From contig DROT01000062.1 in the NCBI GenBank assembly GCA_011321775.1, positions 1 through 54,360 on the forward strand: DNA of 54,360 bases. The letters are read 5' to 3'. Shown piece by piece: positions 12,130 through 20,203 of the stretch. This DNA comes from Gammaproteobacteria bacterium (GTDB lineage: Bacteria > Pseudomonadota > Gammaproteobacteria > DSM-19610). The notes beneath the pieces are model-generated. The model saw only the letters and a program-made list of their open reading frames with translations. It was not told the DNA's origin and did not search any database. The position numbers were made by a program, and so were the translations under genes. Each line of letters opens with the position of its first letter. Position 1 is the first letter of the stretch.

Positions 12130-12170
12130 TGGATGTTCGCGGACCGGGTGGCCTGAACGATAGCGATCAT
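12126..12170 (-). CDS. Possible 14-residue leader peptide upstream of pabB
   Basis: On the minus strand an ATG at 12170 opens a 14-codon frame (MIAIVQATRSANIQ) whose TGA overlaps the GTG of pabB. A GAAGGGG lies immediately before the ATG, which is too close for an ideal Shine-Dalgarno. The short peptide could couple pabB translation to ribosomes leaving fabF. It has no aromatic or repeated codon run that would suggest attenuation. This may be chance; it is recorded because pabB itself has no clear ribosome-binding site. Confidence 0.2.
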   Translation of the reverse strand: MIAIVQATRSANIQ

Positions 12171-12199
12171 CCCCTTCGATGAAAGGCGGGAAGCCTGCC

Positions 12200-13441
12200 T
12201 CAGGCCGGTCTGCGGAAAATGATGGAACCGTTGGTGCCGCCGAAGCCGAAGGAATTCGACATCGCCGCCTCGATCCTCATCGGCCGTGCCTCGTTGGGCA
12301 CGAAATCGAGATCACACTCCGGGTCCGGGTTGAACTGGTTGATGGTCGGCGGCGCCAGCTGGTCGCGGATCGCCAACACCGTGAACACGGCCTCGACCCC
12401 ACCGGCAGCACCCAGCAAGTGTCCGGTCATCGACTTGGTGGAACTGACCGCGACCCGCTGCGCCTGTGGCCCCAGCGCGGTCTTGATGGCACGCACCTCG
12501 GCCACGTCACCGGTCGGTGTCGAGGTACCATGAGCGTTGACATAGTCGATCTGGTCGGCGTTCAGACCGGCGTCCTGCAAGGCATTGCGCATGCAGCGTG
12601 CGGCACCTTCACCGTCCTGGGCCGGCTGGGTCATGTGGTAGGCGTCGCCGCTCATGCCAAAACCCACCATCTCGGCATACACGCGGGCACCACGGGCACG
12701 GGCGTGCTCGTACTCCTCCAGCACCAGGACCCCGGCGCCGTCGCCGAGCACGAAGCCGTCACGATCGCGGTCCCAGGGCCGGCTGGCGGCCTGCGGATCC
12801 TCGTTACGCCGTGACAGGGCCTTCACCGCGGCAAAGCCACCCAGCCCGGTCGGCGTGGTCGCCATCTCGGCACCGCCTGCAAACATCACGTCGGCATCAC
12901 CGTAGGCGATGATGCGCGCGGCCTCGCCGATGCTGTGGGTACCGGTGGTACAGGCCGTGACCATCGCCAGGTTGGGACCCTTGAGCCCGTAGCGAATGGA
13001 GAGGTTGCCGGAGATCATGTTGGTAATGCTCCCGGGCACGAAGAAGGGCGAGATCTTGCGCGGACCACCGTTGCGGTAGGCTTCGTAGTTCTTCTCGATG
13101 CCCAGCAGGCCACCGATACCGGAACCGATGGTGACGCCGATGCGTTCGGCATTGGCCTCGTTCACCTCGAGACCGGAATCCGCCATCGCTTGTATGCCCG
13201 CCGCCATGCCGTAATGGATGAATACATCCATCTTGCGGGCTTCCTTCTTGTTCAGATACTCGCCAACGTCGAAACCCTCGATGGTGCCGCCGAAACGCAC
13301 CGGGAATTCGGAGACGTCAAAGGCCGTAACCGGACGAACACCACTGTTACCGGCGGTGATGTTGGCCCAGGCCTCATCCACGGTAAGCCCGACCGGGCAC
13401 ACGATGCCCAGGCCGGTAACCACGACTCGACGTTGCAACAC
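12200..13441 (-). CDS. fabF: 3-oxoacyl-ACP synthase II (KAS II)
   Basis: A 413-residue condensing enzyme that elongates acyl-ACP with malonyl-ACP. The active cysteine is in [13 protein letters not shown], the two histidines in [11 protein letters not shown] and [13 protein letters not shown], and NSFGFGGTN closes the protein. The start is GTG at 13441 with GGAG 8 nt upstream, and translation begins [11 protein letters not shown] as in E. coli FabF. A large stem-loop separates it from acpP. Confidence 0.97.
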   Translation of the reverse strand: MLQRRVVVTGLGIVCPVGLTVDEAWANITAGNSGVRPVTAFDVSEFPVRFGGTIEGFDVGEYLNKKEARKMDVFIHYGMAAGIQAMADSGLEVNEANAERIGVTIGSGIGGLLGIEKNYEAYRNGGPRKISPFFVPGSITNMISGNLSIRYGLKGPNLAMVTACTTGTHSIGEAARIIAYGDADVMFAGGAEMATTPTGLGGFAAVKALSRRNEDPQAASRPWDRDRDGFVLGDGAGVLVLEEYEHARARGARVYAEMVGFGMSGDAYHMTQPAQDGEGAARCMRNALQDAGLNADQIDYVNAHGTSTPTGDVAEVRAIKTALGPQAQRVAVSSTKSMTGHLLGAAGGVEAVFTVLAIRDQLAPPTINQFNPDPECDLDFVPNEARPMRIEAAMSNSFGFGGTNGSIIFRRPA

Positions 13442-13487
13442 TGATGCTACTCCGGTCCGTTGACAGACGTATGGGAGGGAACGGAAG

Positions 13488-13524
13488 CCGGGCGCGGCGC
13501 CCCCTTGCGGGGGGCGACGCCCGG
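13488..13524 (-). other. GC-rich stem-loop between acpP and fabF
   Basis: An outer 7-bp stem (CCGGGCG with CGCCCGG) encloses a second 7-bp stem (CGCCCCC with GGGGGCG), with a small internal bulge and a 5-nt loop. It begins 19 nt after the acpP stop and ends about 46 nt before the fabF start. No U-run follows, so it is not a standard intrinsic terminator. It may block 3' exonucleases, protecting the acpP mRNA, or partly attenuate fabF. The structure is seen directly; the role is inference. Confidence 0.65.
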
Positions 13525-13543
13525 TTCGTGGGGAAGGCGGCGT

Positions 13544-13780
13544 TTAACCGAGGTGTGCCTGGACGTAGTCGATCGCCTGCTGGACGGTGGTGATCTTCTC
13601 GGCCTCCTCGTCAGGGATTTCACACTCGAATTCCTCTTCGAGCGCCATGACCAGTTCGACGGTGTCCAGGGAGTCCGCGCCGAGGTCGTCCACGAAGGAT
13701 GCTTCATTGGTCACGGCATCTTCGCTGACGTCCAGCTGTTCGACGACGATTTTCTTGACCCGCTCTTCAACATTGCTCAT
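13544..13780 (-). CDS. acpP: Acyl carrier protein
   Basis: A 78-residue acidic protein carrying growing acyl chains on 4'-phosphopantetheine. The attachment serine is in [18 protein letters not shown], and [16 protein letters not shown] is the usual first helix. The ATG at 13780 is chosen over an upstream extension because it gives the family length and has GAGGA about 9 nt before it. It sits between fabG and fabF as in most proteobacteria, with gaps on both sides (261 and 102 bp) suggesting separate control of its high expression. Confidence 0.98.
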   Translation of the reverse strand: MSNVEERVKKIVVEQLDVSEDAVTNEASFVDDLGADSLDTVELVMALEEEFECEIPDEEAEKITTVQQAIDYVQAHLG

Positions 13781-13836
13781 TGCTGAAATGTCCTCAGTTA
13801 ATAGTACAGGTTGTAATCGGTCCAGGCTGCGCGGGT

Positions 13837-13842
13837 ATTCTA
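13837..13842 (-). promoter_or_regulatory. Candidate -10 element for acpP
   Basis: TAGAAT on the minus strand lies about 56 nt before the acpP start, in a 261-bp gap otherwise empty of genes. A -35 at 17-bp spacing would be the weak TGGATT. A 7-bp inverted repeat (GCCAGGC/GCCTGGC, 13907-13934) and an AT-rich patch near 13941-13970 lie further upstream. A private acpP promoter is common in this family of operons; this particular hexamer is only a suggestion. Confidence 0.3.
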
Positions 13843-14041
13843 GTGAAAAGCGGTTGACCAATCCAGTTGCCATCCGTCTTTCCAGGGCATCCGCAGTAGC
13901 CGCGCTGCCAGGCGCGACAGCCGCTGGGCCTGGCGCACGCTAACAGATATTTTATTGCACGTAAACATGAGACTAGCCTGTATAGCTCATGCCGTTTATC
14001 AGCGCCTCCAGGCGACACACCGGCGCTCGCGGCAGCATCAC

Positions 14042-14785
14042 TCAGGCCATGTACATGCCGCCGTTCACGTGCAGGGTTTCACCCGTGATATAGGAAGCCG
14101 CCGGCGAGGCCAGGAAGGCGACGGCGGCGGCGATGTCGTCGACACTGCCGAGGCGGTCGAGCGGAATCTGGCGAACCAGCTGGGTGCGCTGTTCCTCCGG
14201 CAGGGCACGCGTCATGTCGGTATCGATGAATCCCGGCGCCACCGCGTTCACGGTGATGCCGCGCGAACCGACCTCGCGCGCCAGCGCCTTGCTGAAACCG
14301 ATCATGCCCGCCTTGGCGGCGCAGTAGTTGGCCTGCCCCGGATTACCGGTGGCACCCACCACCGAAGCGATATTGATGATGCGTCCGTGGCGTGCCTTCA
14401 TCATGCCGCGCAGGCAGGCCTTGCTGAGGCGGAACACCGAGTTGAGGTTGGTGTCGATGACCTCGTTCCACTCGTCGTCCTTCATGCGCATGAGCAGGTT
14501 GTCGCGCGTGATGCCGGCGTTGTTGACCAGGATGCTCGGGGCACCGAAGCGATCCTTGATGGCCGCCATGAGGGCCTCGATGGACCCGGTTTCGGTGACG
14601 TTCAGTTCCAGGCCCAGGCCCTCGACACCGTCTTCATCCAGTTGCGCCTGTATGGCGGCGGCCCCTTTCGCCGTGGTGGCGGTCCCGACCACGCGTGCCC
14701 CCTGCCGTCCGAGCGTGGCGGCGATGGCCTGGCCGATTCCGCGACTGGCGCCGGTAACCAGCGCGATTTCCTGTTTCAGTGGCAT
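14042..14785 (-). CDS. fabG: 3-oxoacyl-ACP reductase
   Basis: A 247-residue short-chain dehydrogenase that reduces 3-ketoacyl-ACP with NADPH. TGASRGIGQAIA is the cofactor loop, NNAGITRDNLLMRM the structural motif, the catalytic serine is in NIASVVGATG, and YCAAKAG gives Tyr-x3-Lys. The ATG at 14785 is chosen because it begins the first beta strand (LKQEIALVTGAS); the frame stays open upstream only as a shadow of fabD. It follows fabD by 20 bp. Confidence 0.97.
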   Translation of the reverse strand: MPLKQEIALVTGASRGIGQAIAATLGRQGARVVGTATTAKGAAAIQAQLDEDGVEGLGLELNVTETGSIEALMAAIKDRFGAPSILVNNAGITRDNLLMRMKDDEWNEVIDTNLNSVFRLSKACLRGMMKARHGRIINIASVVGATGNPGQANYCAAKAGMIGFSKALAREVGSRGITVNAVAPGFIDTDMTRALPEEQRTQLVRQIPLDRLGSVDDIAAAVAFLASPAASYITGETLHVNGGMYMA

Positions 14786-14805
14786 GGTGCGCTTCTCCCT
14801 CCTGT

Positions 14806-15753
14806 TCAGGCGATGGCAGCCAGCGCCTGGTCGATATCCGCGGCGTTCTGTAACGGAACCGCCACCATGGTCTTGTCGATGCGTTTGTTGAGACCGGCCA
14901 GCACCTTCCCGGGTCCCGCCTCCAGCACCAGCGGAATGCCCGCCGCGTGGATGGCGCGCACCGTCTCCACCCAGCGCACCGGCCGGTACAGCTGCGCCGC
15001 CAGCGCCTCGCGGATGCCCGCGGCATCCGCATGGACGGCCACGTCGACGTTGTGCAGCACCTCGATGGACGGTGTGTGGATCTCGATCGCCGCCAGCTCC
15101 GCAGCCAGCGCCTCGGCGGCCGGTTTCATCAGGATACAGTGCGAAGGGACCGACACCGGCAGCGGCAGCGCGCGCCTGGCACCGGCCTCCTTCGCCAGCG
15201 CGATGCCGCGCTCCACCGCAGCCGCATGTCCGGCGATCACCACCTGGCCCGGCGAGTTGAAATTGACGGCACTGAGCACCTCGTCCCCGGCTGCCTGTTC
15301 GCACAGTTCCTGCACGCGCTCGTCCTCCAGACCGAGGATGGCCGCCATGGCCCCGGTCCCCTCCGGCACCGCTTCCTGCATGAAACGACCACGCTTCTCC
15401 ACCAGCGCCACGGCATCGGCGAACGCCAGCGCCCCGGCGCACACCAGCGCGCTGTACTCGCCCAGGCTGTGACCGGCCATGAGTCGCGGCACCGCGTCGC
15501 TGCGCGACTGCCAGCAGCGCCAGGTGGCGACCCCGGCCGCCAGCATGGCCGGCTGGGTGCAGCTGGTCTGGTTGAGCAGCTCGGCCGGGCCGTTGGCGAC
15601 CCGGTCCCAGAGATCATAGCCGAGCACCGAGGAGGCCTCGGCAAAGGTGTCGCGCACCTGTGGATAGTGCGCCGCGAGATCGGCGAGCATGCCGACCGAC
15701 TGCGAGCCCTGACCGGGAAAGACCATGGCAAAGGAAGAGCTGGAACTGTTCAT
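14806..15753 (-). CDS. fabD: Malonyl-CoA-ACP transacylase
   Basis: A 315-residue acyltransferase that moves malonyl from CoA to ACP. FPGQGSQSVGM opens the protein, the nucleophile is in GHSLGEYSALV, the malonyl-anchoring arginine region is VEKRGRFMQEAVPEG, and the partner histidine lies in SVPSHCILMKPAAE. Length and order are normal. It lies 11 bp after fabH. Confidence 0.97.
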   Translation of the reverse strand: MNSSSSSFAMVFPGQGSQSVGMLADLAAHYPQVRDTFAEASSVLGYDLWDRVANGPAELLNQTSCTQPAMLAAGVATWRCWQSRSDAVPRLMAGHSLGEYSALVCAGALAFADAVALVEKRGRFMQEAVPEGTGAMAAILGLEDERVQELCEQAAGDEVLSAVNFNSPGQVVIAGHAAAVERGIALAKEAGARRALPLPVSVPSHCILMKPAAEALAAELAAIEIHTPSIEVLHNVDVAVHADAAGIREALAAQLYRPVRWVETVRAIHAAGIPLVLEAGPGKVLAGLNKRIDKTMVAVPLQNAADIDQALAAIA

Positions 15754-15764
15754 GGGCAGACTGT

Positions 15765-16733
15765 TCAGTACTTGAGAAGAATGGATCCCCAGGTGAAACC
15801 GCCGCCAAAGGCCTCCATCAGCAGCGTCTCGCCGCGCTGGATGCGACCGTCGCGCACGGCGACGTCGAGTGCCAGCGGCACCGAGGCGGCCGAGGTGTTG
15901 CCGTGCTCACCGACGGTCACCACCACGTGATCCATGGACATGCGCAGCTTCTTGGCGGTGGCCTGGATGATGCGGATGTTGGCCTGGTGGGGAATCAGCC
16001 AGTCGATGTCGCTCTGCTCCAGGTTGTTGGCTTCCAGGGTCTCGTCGACGATGCGTCCCAGGGTGTTGACCGCCACCTTGAACACCTCGTTGCCTTTCAT
16101 GGTGACGTAGCCGTTGCCATCCCGAAGGCTGTCGTACCCCTGGCTGATGCCGCCCTTGACCGACAGCAGGTTCTCGTAGGCGCCGTCGGCGTGCAGGTGG
16201 GTGGACAGGATGCCGGGTTCCTCGCTGGCTTCCACCACCACCGCACCCGCACCGTCGCCGAACAGCACACAGGTGCTGCGATCGTTCCAGTCCAGCAGGC
16301 GGGTGAGCGTTTCGGCACCGACCACCAGGGCACAACGGGCACTGCCGGTGCGAATGAACTTGTCGGCCACGCTGAGGGCATAGACGAAACCGGTGCAAAC
16401 GGCCTGCACGTCGAAGGCGGCACAGCCGTGCCGGTCGAGCCGCTTCTGCAACAGGCAGGCGGTACTCGGAAACACCCGGTCCGGCGTGGTGGTGGCGACG
16501 ATGATGAGATCGATGTCCTGGGCGTCACGACCGGCCGCCTCCAGCGCGCGCTGCGAGGCATACTCGGCGAGGTCCACCGTGGTCTGGTCCTCGGCCGCGA
16601 CGTGGCGGGTGCTGATACCGGTACGCTCCCGAATCCACTGGTCGCTGGTATCGACCAGTTTCTCCAGGTCCTGGTTGGTCAGCACCTTGTCCGGCAGGTA
16701 GCTGCCGGTTCCGCTGATGCGCGTATAGATCAT
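15765..16733 (-). CDS. fabH: 3-oxoacyl-ACP synthase III (KAS III)
   Basis: A 322-residue initiating condensing enzyme that joins acetyl-CoA and malonyl-ACP. The Cys-His-Asn triad is visible in [24 protein letters not shown] and [10 protein letters not shown]. The N-terminal ISGTGSYLP and GISTRH motifs are typical. Its ATG overlaps the plsX stop as ATGA. Primer preference cannot be judged from sequence. Confidence 0.97.
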   Translation of the reverse strand: MIYTRISGTGSYLPDKVLTNQDLEKLVDTSDQWIRERTGISTRHVAAEDQTTVDLAEYASQRALEAAGRDAQDIDLIIVATTTPDRVFPSTACLLQKRLDRHGCAAFDVQAVCTGFVYALSVADKFIRTGSARCALVVGAETLTRLLDWNDRSTCVLFGDGAGAVVVEASEEPGILSTHLHADGAYENLLSVKGGISQGYDSLRDGNGYVTMKGNEVFKVAVNTLGRIVDETLEANNLEQSDIDWLIPHQANIRIIQATAKKLRMSMDHVVVTVGEHGNTSAASVPLALDVAVRDGRIQRGETLLMEAFGGGFTWGSILLKY

Positions 16734-17761
16734 ACCGCTTGCCTCTGTTCGAGGATCGCCTGCAGGCGTGAACTGATGAGCCGGGGAACGTCCTGTTCCG
16801 CCACCACGGCCGCCACGCCGATGGCGTTGGCGAAGGCGAGCGCGTCGGCACCGCCATGGCTCTTGATGACGGAGGCCCGCAGACCGAGCAGGCTGGCGCC
16901 GTTGTAGCGCCGCGGATCGATCTGCCGGCGAAAGGCCTTGAGCACCGGCATGGCCACCAGCCCGGCCAGCCGGGTCAGCGGATTGCGCATGAACTCGCGC
17001 TTCATGAAATGGGAGATCATGCGCGCCACACCCTCGGTGCTCTTGAGCGCGATATTGCCGACGAAACCGTCACAGGCGACCACGTCCACCGTGCCGCTGA
17101 AGATATCGTCCCCTTCGACGAAGCCGACATAGTTCAGCGACGCGGAGGACAGCAGCGCCGAGGCCGCCTTGAGCGTCTCGCTGCCCTTCATCTCTTCCTC
17201 GCCGACGTTGAGCAGGCCGACGCGCGGATCGCGGTTACCGTCTACCGCCTGCGCCAGCACCGAGCCCATGAGCCCGAACTGGAACAGGTGTTCCGCCGAA
17301 CTGTCGATATTGGCGCCGAGGTCCAGCATCCAGGTATGGCCCCCTTCCATGTTCGGCAGCGAGGTGCAGATCGCCGGTCGGTCGATGCCGGGAAGCGTCT
17401 TCAGCACGTAGCGCGCGGTCGCCATCAGCGCACCGGTATTGCCGGCGCTCACGCAGGCCTGCGCCTGCCCTTCCTTGACGGCGTTGATCGCCACCCGCAT
17501 GGAGGAGTCCTTCTTGAATCGCAGCGCCCGCGAAGGCGGCTCGTCCATGTCGACCGTCTGCGAGGCGTGGCGAACCTGCAGGCGCGGCTCGCCGGCCGCG
17601 CCCAGTGTTTCCAGGCGGGCACGGACGATGTCCTCGTCGCCCACCAGCAGCAGATGCAGGTCTTCACGCGCGGCCAGGGCGCGCAGGGCCGCCGGCAGGA
17701 CCACCTCCGGCCCCCGGTCGCCCCCCATCACGTCCAGCGCTATGGTCAGCCGGTCAGACAT
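16730..17761 (-). CDS. plsX: Phosphate acyltransferase PlsX
   Basis: A 343-residue enzyme that makes acyl-phosphate from acyl-ACP for the first step of phospholipid synthesis. It begins [12 protein letters not shown] and carries [13 protein letters not shown], the LPNMEGG segment, [11 protein letters not shown] and [15 protein letters not shown], all PlsX blocks. It lies between rpmF and fabH in the standard order. A 60-bp gap containing a stem-loop separates it from rpmF. Confidence 0.97.
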   Translation of the reverse strand: MSDRLTIALDVMGGDRGPEVVLPAALRALAAREDLHLLLVGDEDIVRARLETLGAAGEPRLQVRHASQTVDMDEPPSRALRFKKDSSMRVAINAVKEGQAQACVSAGNTGALMATARYVLKTLPGIDRPAICTSLPNMEGGHTWMLDLGANIDSSAEHLFQFGLMGSVLAQAVDGNRDPRVGLLNVGEEEMKGSETLKAASALLSSASLNYVGFVEGDDIFSGTVDVVACDGFVGNIALKSTEGVARMISHFMKREFMRNPLTRLAGLVAMPVLKAFRRQIDPRRYNGASLLGLRASVIKSHGGADALAFANAIGVAAVVAEQDVPRLISSRLQAILEQRQAV

Positions 17762-17773
17762 GCGGCACCGGCG

Positions 17774-17809
17774 CGCTGCGCCCCGCGCTCACGGCGAAGG
17801 CGCGCAGCG
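17774..17809 (-). other. Stem-loop between rpmF and plsX
   Basis: A perfect 8-bp inverted repeat (CGCTGCGC with GCGCAGCG) encloses a 20-nt GC-rich loop. It begins 11 nt after the rpmF stop on the minus strand and is not followed by a U-run. Like the acpP-fabF hairpin, it could stabilise the upstream mRNA or lower read-through, keeping L32 above PlsX. Confidence 0.5.
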
Positions 17810-17820
17810 GGCAATGCAGA

Positions 17821-18000
17821 TCAGTCAAGATCCTTGTTCACGACCTTGCGACCGCGATAATAGCCGTCCGGGCTGATGTGGTGACGAAGATGGGTCTCCC
17901 CGGTGGTCTGCTCGACCGACAGCGTGGCACTTTTCAGGCTGTCGTGCGAGCGACGCATTCCACGCCTGGACGGGGTCTTACGGCTTTTCTGAACCGCCAT
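17821..18000 (-). CDS. rpmF: 50S ribosomal protein L32
   Basis: A 59-residue basic ribosomal protein. [20 protein letters not shown] at the N-terminus is the L32 signature, and [15 protein letters not shown] closes it. There are no zinc cysteines, so this is the Cys-minus bacterial form. The ATG at 18000 has GGAG about 8 nt upstream. It follows yceD by 17 bp; the pair is co-transcribed in many bacteria. Confidence 0.97.
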   Translation of the reverse strand: MAVQKSRKTPSRRGMRRSHDSLKSATLSVEQTTGETHLRHHISPDGYYRGRKVVNKDLD

Positions 18001-18017
18001 GATACTCTCCTGCAGAT

Positions 18018-18527
18018 TCAACTCGTGGTACGAGTCTTCAGTTTTTCCAATACGGCAAACGGACTGTCGGGTTGGGGCAGCGGCCGGTTGCGGTAACCGC
18101 TGCTGCACGGCTCCGCGTCCCCGTGCACCGCGATCGCCGGCAGCGCCAGCAACACCTCGTCCTCGACCAGATCGACGCTGCGCAACGGCTCCCCGTTCGC
18201 CAGCAGCGGTTCATAACCGGCCGGCAAGCGCCCGGCTTCGACCTCGTCGGCGACGATGCCGAGGCGGAACTCCAGCTCCAGTGGCAGGCGAAGCGCTTGC
18301 AGGCAACGCTGGCACACCAGGCTGAGCGTTCCACCGATCCGTCCTTCCAGCACGCGGATGCGGCGCTCGTCGAGGCGGAAACGCATCTCCACCTCGAGCG
18401 TCCCCGTGCTCTGTGCGAGTTCGGGCCGCACGCGTTCCAGCTGCGCGACCGCCACGCTACCGCGAAACGATCGCCCCGCGTCGGCCAGCCGGGCGGGCTC
18501 CAGATACTCCGGAAGACAGTCCAACAT
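18018..18527 (-). CDS. yceD: YceD family (DUF177) protein
   Basis: 169 residues from the ATG at 18527, chosen because the next residues ([11 protein letters not shown]) align with the YceD N-terminus; a TTG at 18572 would add 15 unconserved residues. The family signature is [19 protein letters not shown] followed by the acidic [18 protein letters not shown] segment and the PFAVLEKLK end. YceD homologues are linked to 23S rRNA accumulation and ribosome assembly in plants and bacteria. There is no Shine-Dalgarno, and a promoter ends 9 nt before the ATG, so the mRNA may be nearly leaderless. Confidence 0.9.
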   Translation of the reverse strand: MLDCLPEYLEPARLADAGRSFRGSVAVAQLERVRPELAQSTGTLEVEMRFRLDERRIRVLEGRIGGTLSLVCQRCLQALRLPLELEFRLGIVADEVEAGRLPAGYEPLLANGEPLRSVDLVEDEVLLALPAIAVHGDAEPCSSGYRNRPLPQPDSPFAVLEKLKTRTTS

Positions 18528-18536
18528 AAGCCGACC

Positions 18537-18566
18537 ATGATACCGGGCGACCGTGCCCGGTGTCAA
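18537..18566 (-). promoter_or_regulatory. Sigma70-type promoter for the yceD-rpmF-plsX-fab operon
   Basis: On the minus strand TTGACA (18566-18561) is separated by 18 bp from TATCAT (18542-18537). The -10 ends 9 nt before the yceD ATG, so transcription would start 1-3 nt before translation. The consensus -35 is rare in this GC-rich window. The spacer holds an inverted repeat. Confidence 0.6.
18542..18561. repeat. 7-bp inverted repeat inside the promoter spacer (possible operator)
   Basis: ACCGGGC and GCCCGGT flank a 6-nt centre (gaccgt), forming a perfect inverted repeat that lies almost exactly between the -35 and -10 of the yceD/fab promoter. Such a position is typical of repressor or MerR-type activator operators. 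In GC-rich DNA 7-bp repeats do arise by chance. No regulator gene is adjacent. Confidence 0.45.
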
Positions 18567-18620
18567 AGCCAAACCATTGAAAAAACCGCACCTTAGCGCC
18601 CCAATCGGCGCCTCATCCGG

Positions 18621-18649
18621 TTGACAGGACGATAAAATTTGCGTACAAA
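18621..18649 (+). promoter_or_regulatory. Sigma70 promoter for pycA-pycB
   Basis: TTGACA at 18621-18626, a 17-bp spacer and TACAAA at 18644-18649 form a near-consensus promoter, predicting a start near 18656 and an ~80-nt leader before pycA. The surrounding AT-rich stretch stands out in this window. It is divergent from the yceD promoter 55 bp away. Confidence 0.65.
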
Positions 18650-18736
18650 AACAAGCTCTTTTGGGATTTCCCGGTGGTCACGCCGCGCCAGGCCCCGGCG
18701 GATCTGCGACGCCGGGCGCACGGGGACGGGTGACGC

Positions 18737-20155
18737 TTGATCAAGAAGATCCTCATAGCCAACCGCGGCGAGATCGCCGTTCGCATCGTGCGCGCCTGCC
18801 AGGAGGCCGGCATCGAATCGGTGGCCATCTACTCCGAGGCCGACCGCCATGCGCTGCACGTCAAGAAAGCCAGCGAGGCCTACAGCATCGGCCCCGACCC
18901 CGTCGCCGGCTACCTCAACGCCCATCGCATCGTCAACCTGGCGCTCGCCACCGGCTGCCAGGCGTTACACCCCGGCTACGGCTTCCTGTCGGAGAACCCG
19001 GAGCTGGCGCGCATCTGCGCGCGCCGCGGCGTCAAGTTCATCGGTCCCGACGAACAGGTGATCCGCCGCATGGGCAACAAGATCGAGGCGCGGCGTTGCA
19101 TGCAGGCCGCCGGCGTACCCGTGGTCCCCGGCAGCGATGCCAGTCTTGCCGACCTCGACGAGGCCCTGGCCGTGGCCAGGGACATCGGCTACCCCGTCAT
19201 GCTCAAGGCGACCTCCGGCGGCGGCGGCCGCGGTATCCGTCGCTGCAACCACGAGGGCGAACTGCGACACAACTACCAGCGGGTGCTTTCGGAGGCACGC
19301 AAGGCCTTCGGGAGCGCCGAGGTCTTCCTGGAAAAATGCATCGACCGGCCACGCCACATCGAGGTGCAGATCCTCGCCGACGAACACGGCAACGTGATAC
19401 ACCTGTTCGAGCGCGACTGCTCCATCCAGCGACGCCACCAGAAACTGATCGAGATCGCCCCCTCGCCGCAGCTGGACGACACCCAGCGCGCCGAGATCGG
19501 GGACTGTGCGGTACGCGCGGCCCGGGCGGCGGGCTACCAGAACGCCGGCACCGTCGAGTTCCTGCTGGACAACAACGGGCATTTCTACTTCATGGAGATG
19601 AATACGCGTCTGCAGGTCGAACACACGGTCACCGAAAACATCACCGGCATCGACATCGTCGCCGAGCAGATCCGCATCGCCAACGGACTGCCACTGCTGT
19701 TCGAACAGCACGAGATCGAGCGCCGCGGTATCGCCATGCAGTTCCGCATCAATGCCGAGGACCCGAAGAACGACTTCCTCCCCAGTTTCGGGCGCATCAC
19801 CCGCTACTTCGCGCCCGGCGGTCCCGGTGTACGCACCGACGCCGCCATCTACAGCGGCTACACCATTCCGCCCTACTACGATTCCCTGTGTGCCAAGATC
19901 ACGGTCTGGGCACTGGACTGGGAGGAACTGGTCAGCCGCGCCCGGCGGGTACTGCTGGACACCGGCGTCTACGGGGTGAAGACCACCATCCCCTACTATC
20001 TCGAACTGCTCAAGGTGCCGGAATTCCGGGCCGCCCGCTTCGATACCGGCTTCGTCGAGGACCACCCGGAACTGGTGAACTACACCACCAGCCGCCCGGC
20101 CCGCGAGCTGGCGGCCGTCGCCGCCGCGGCCATCGCCGCGCAGGCCGGCTATTAA
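18737..20155 (+). CDS. pycA: Pyruvate carboxylase subunit A (biotin carboxylase)
   Basis: A 472-residue ATP-grasp biotin carboxylase. It begins IKKILIANRGEIAVRI, then HPGYGFLSEN, the glycine-rich ATP loop KATSGGGGRGIR, the EVQILAD and RDCSIQRRHQKLIE motifs, and FMEMNTRLQVEH. AccC is the alternative, but the partner is an OadA-type carboxyltransferase rather than AccB, so it probably carboxylates the biotin of PycB. The start is TTG at 18737: an in-frame TGA lies two codons upstream, so no longer frame exists, and GGGTGA precedes it. Confidence 0.85.
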   Translation: MIKKILIANRGEIAVRIVRACQEAGIESVAIYSEADRHALHVKKASEAYSIGPDPVAGYLNAHRIVNLALATGCQALHPGYGFLSENPELARICARRGVKFIGPDEQVIRRMGNKIEARRCMQAAGVPVVPGSDASLADLDEALAVARDIGYPVMLKATSGGGGRGIRRCNHEGELRHNYQRVLSEARKAFGSAEVFLEKCIDRPRHIEVQILADEHGNVIHLFERDCSIQRRHQKLIEIAPSPQLDDTQRAEIGDCAVRAARAAGYQNAGTVEFLLDNNGHFYFMEMNTRLQVEHTVTENITGIDIVAEQIRIANGLPLLFEQHEIERRGIAMQFRINAEDPKNDFLPSFGRITRYFAPGGPGVRTDAAIYSGYTIPPYYDSLCAKITVWALDWEELVSRARRVLLDTGVYGVKTTIPYYLELLKVPEFRAARFDTGFVEDHPELVNYTTSRPARELAAVAAAAIAAQAGY

Positions 20156-20203
20156 ACCGGCAACCGGATATGTCGGGTTGATCAGGACCTACAGGAAACC
20201 GCC

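Noticed and set aside
14786-15442. Long frame extending fabG upstream through fabD
   Set aside because: The extension is Gly/Arg/Ala-rich and out of frame with fabD; fabG starts normally at 14785.
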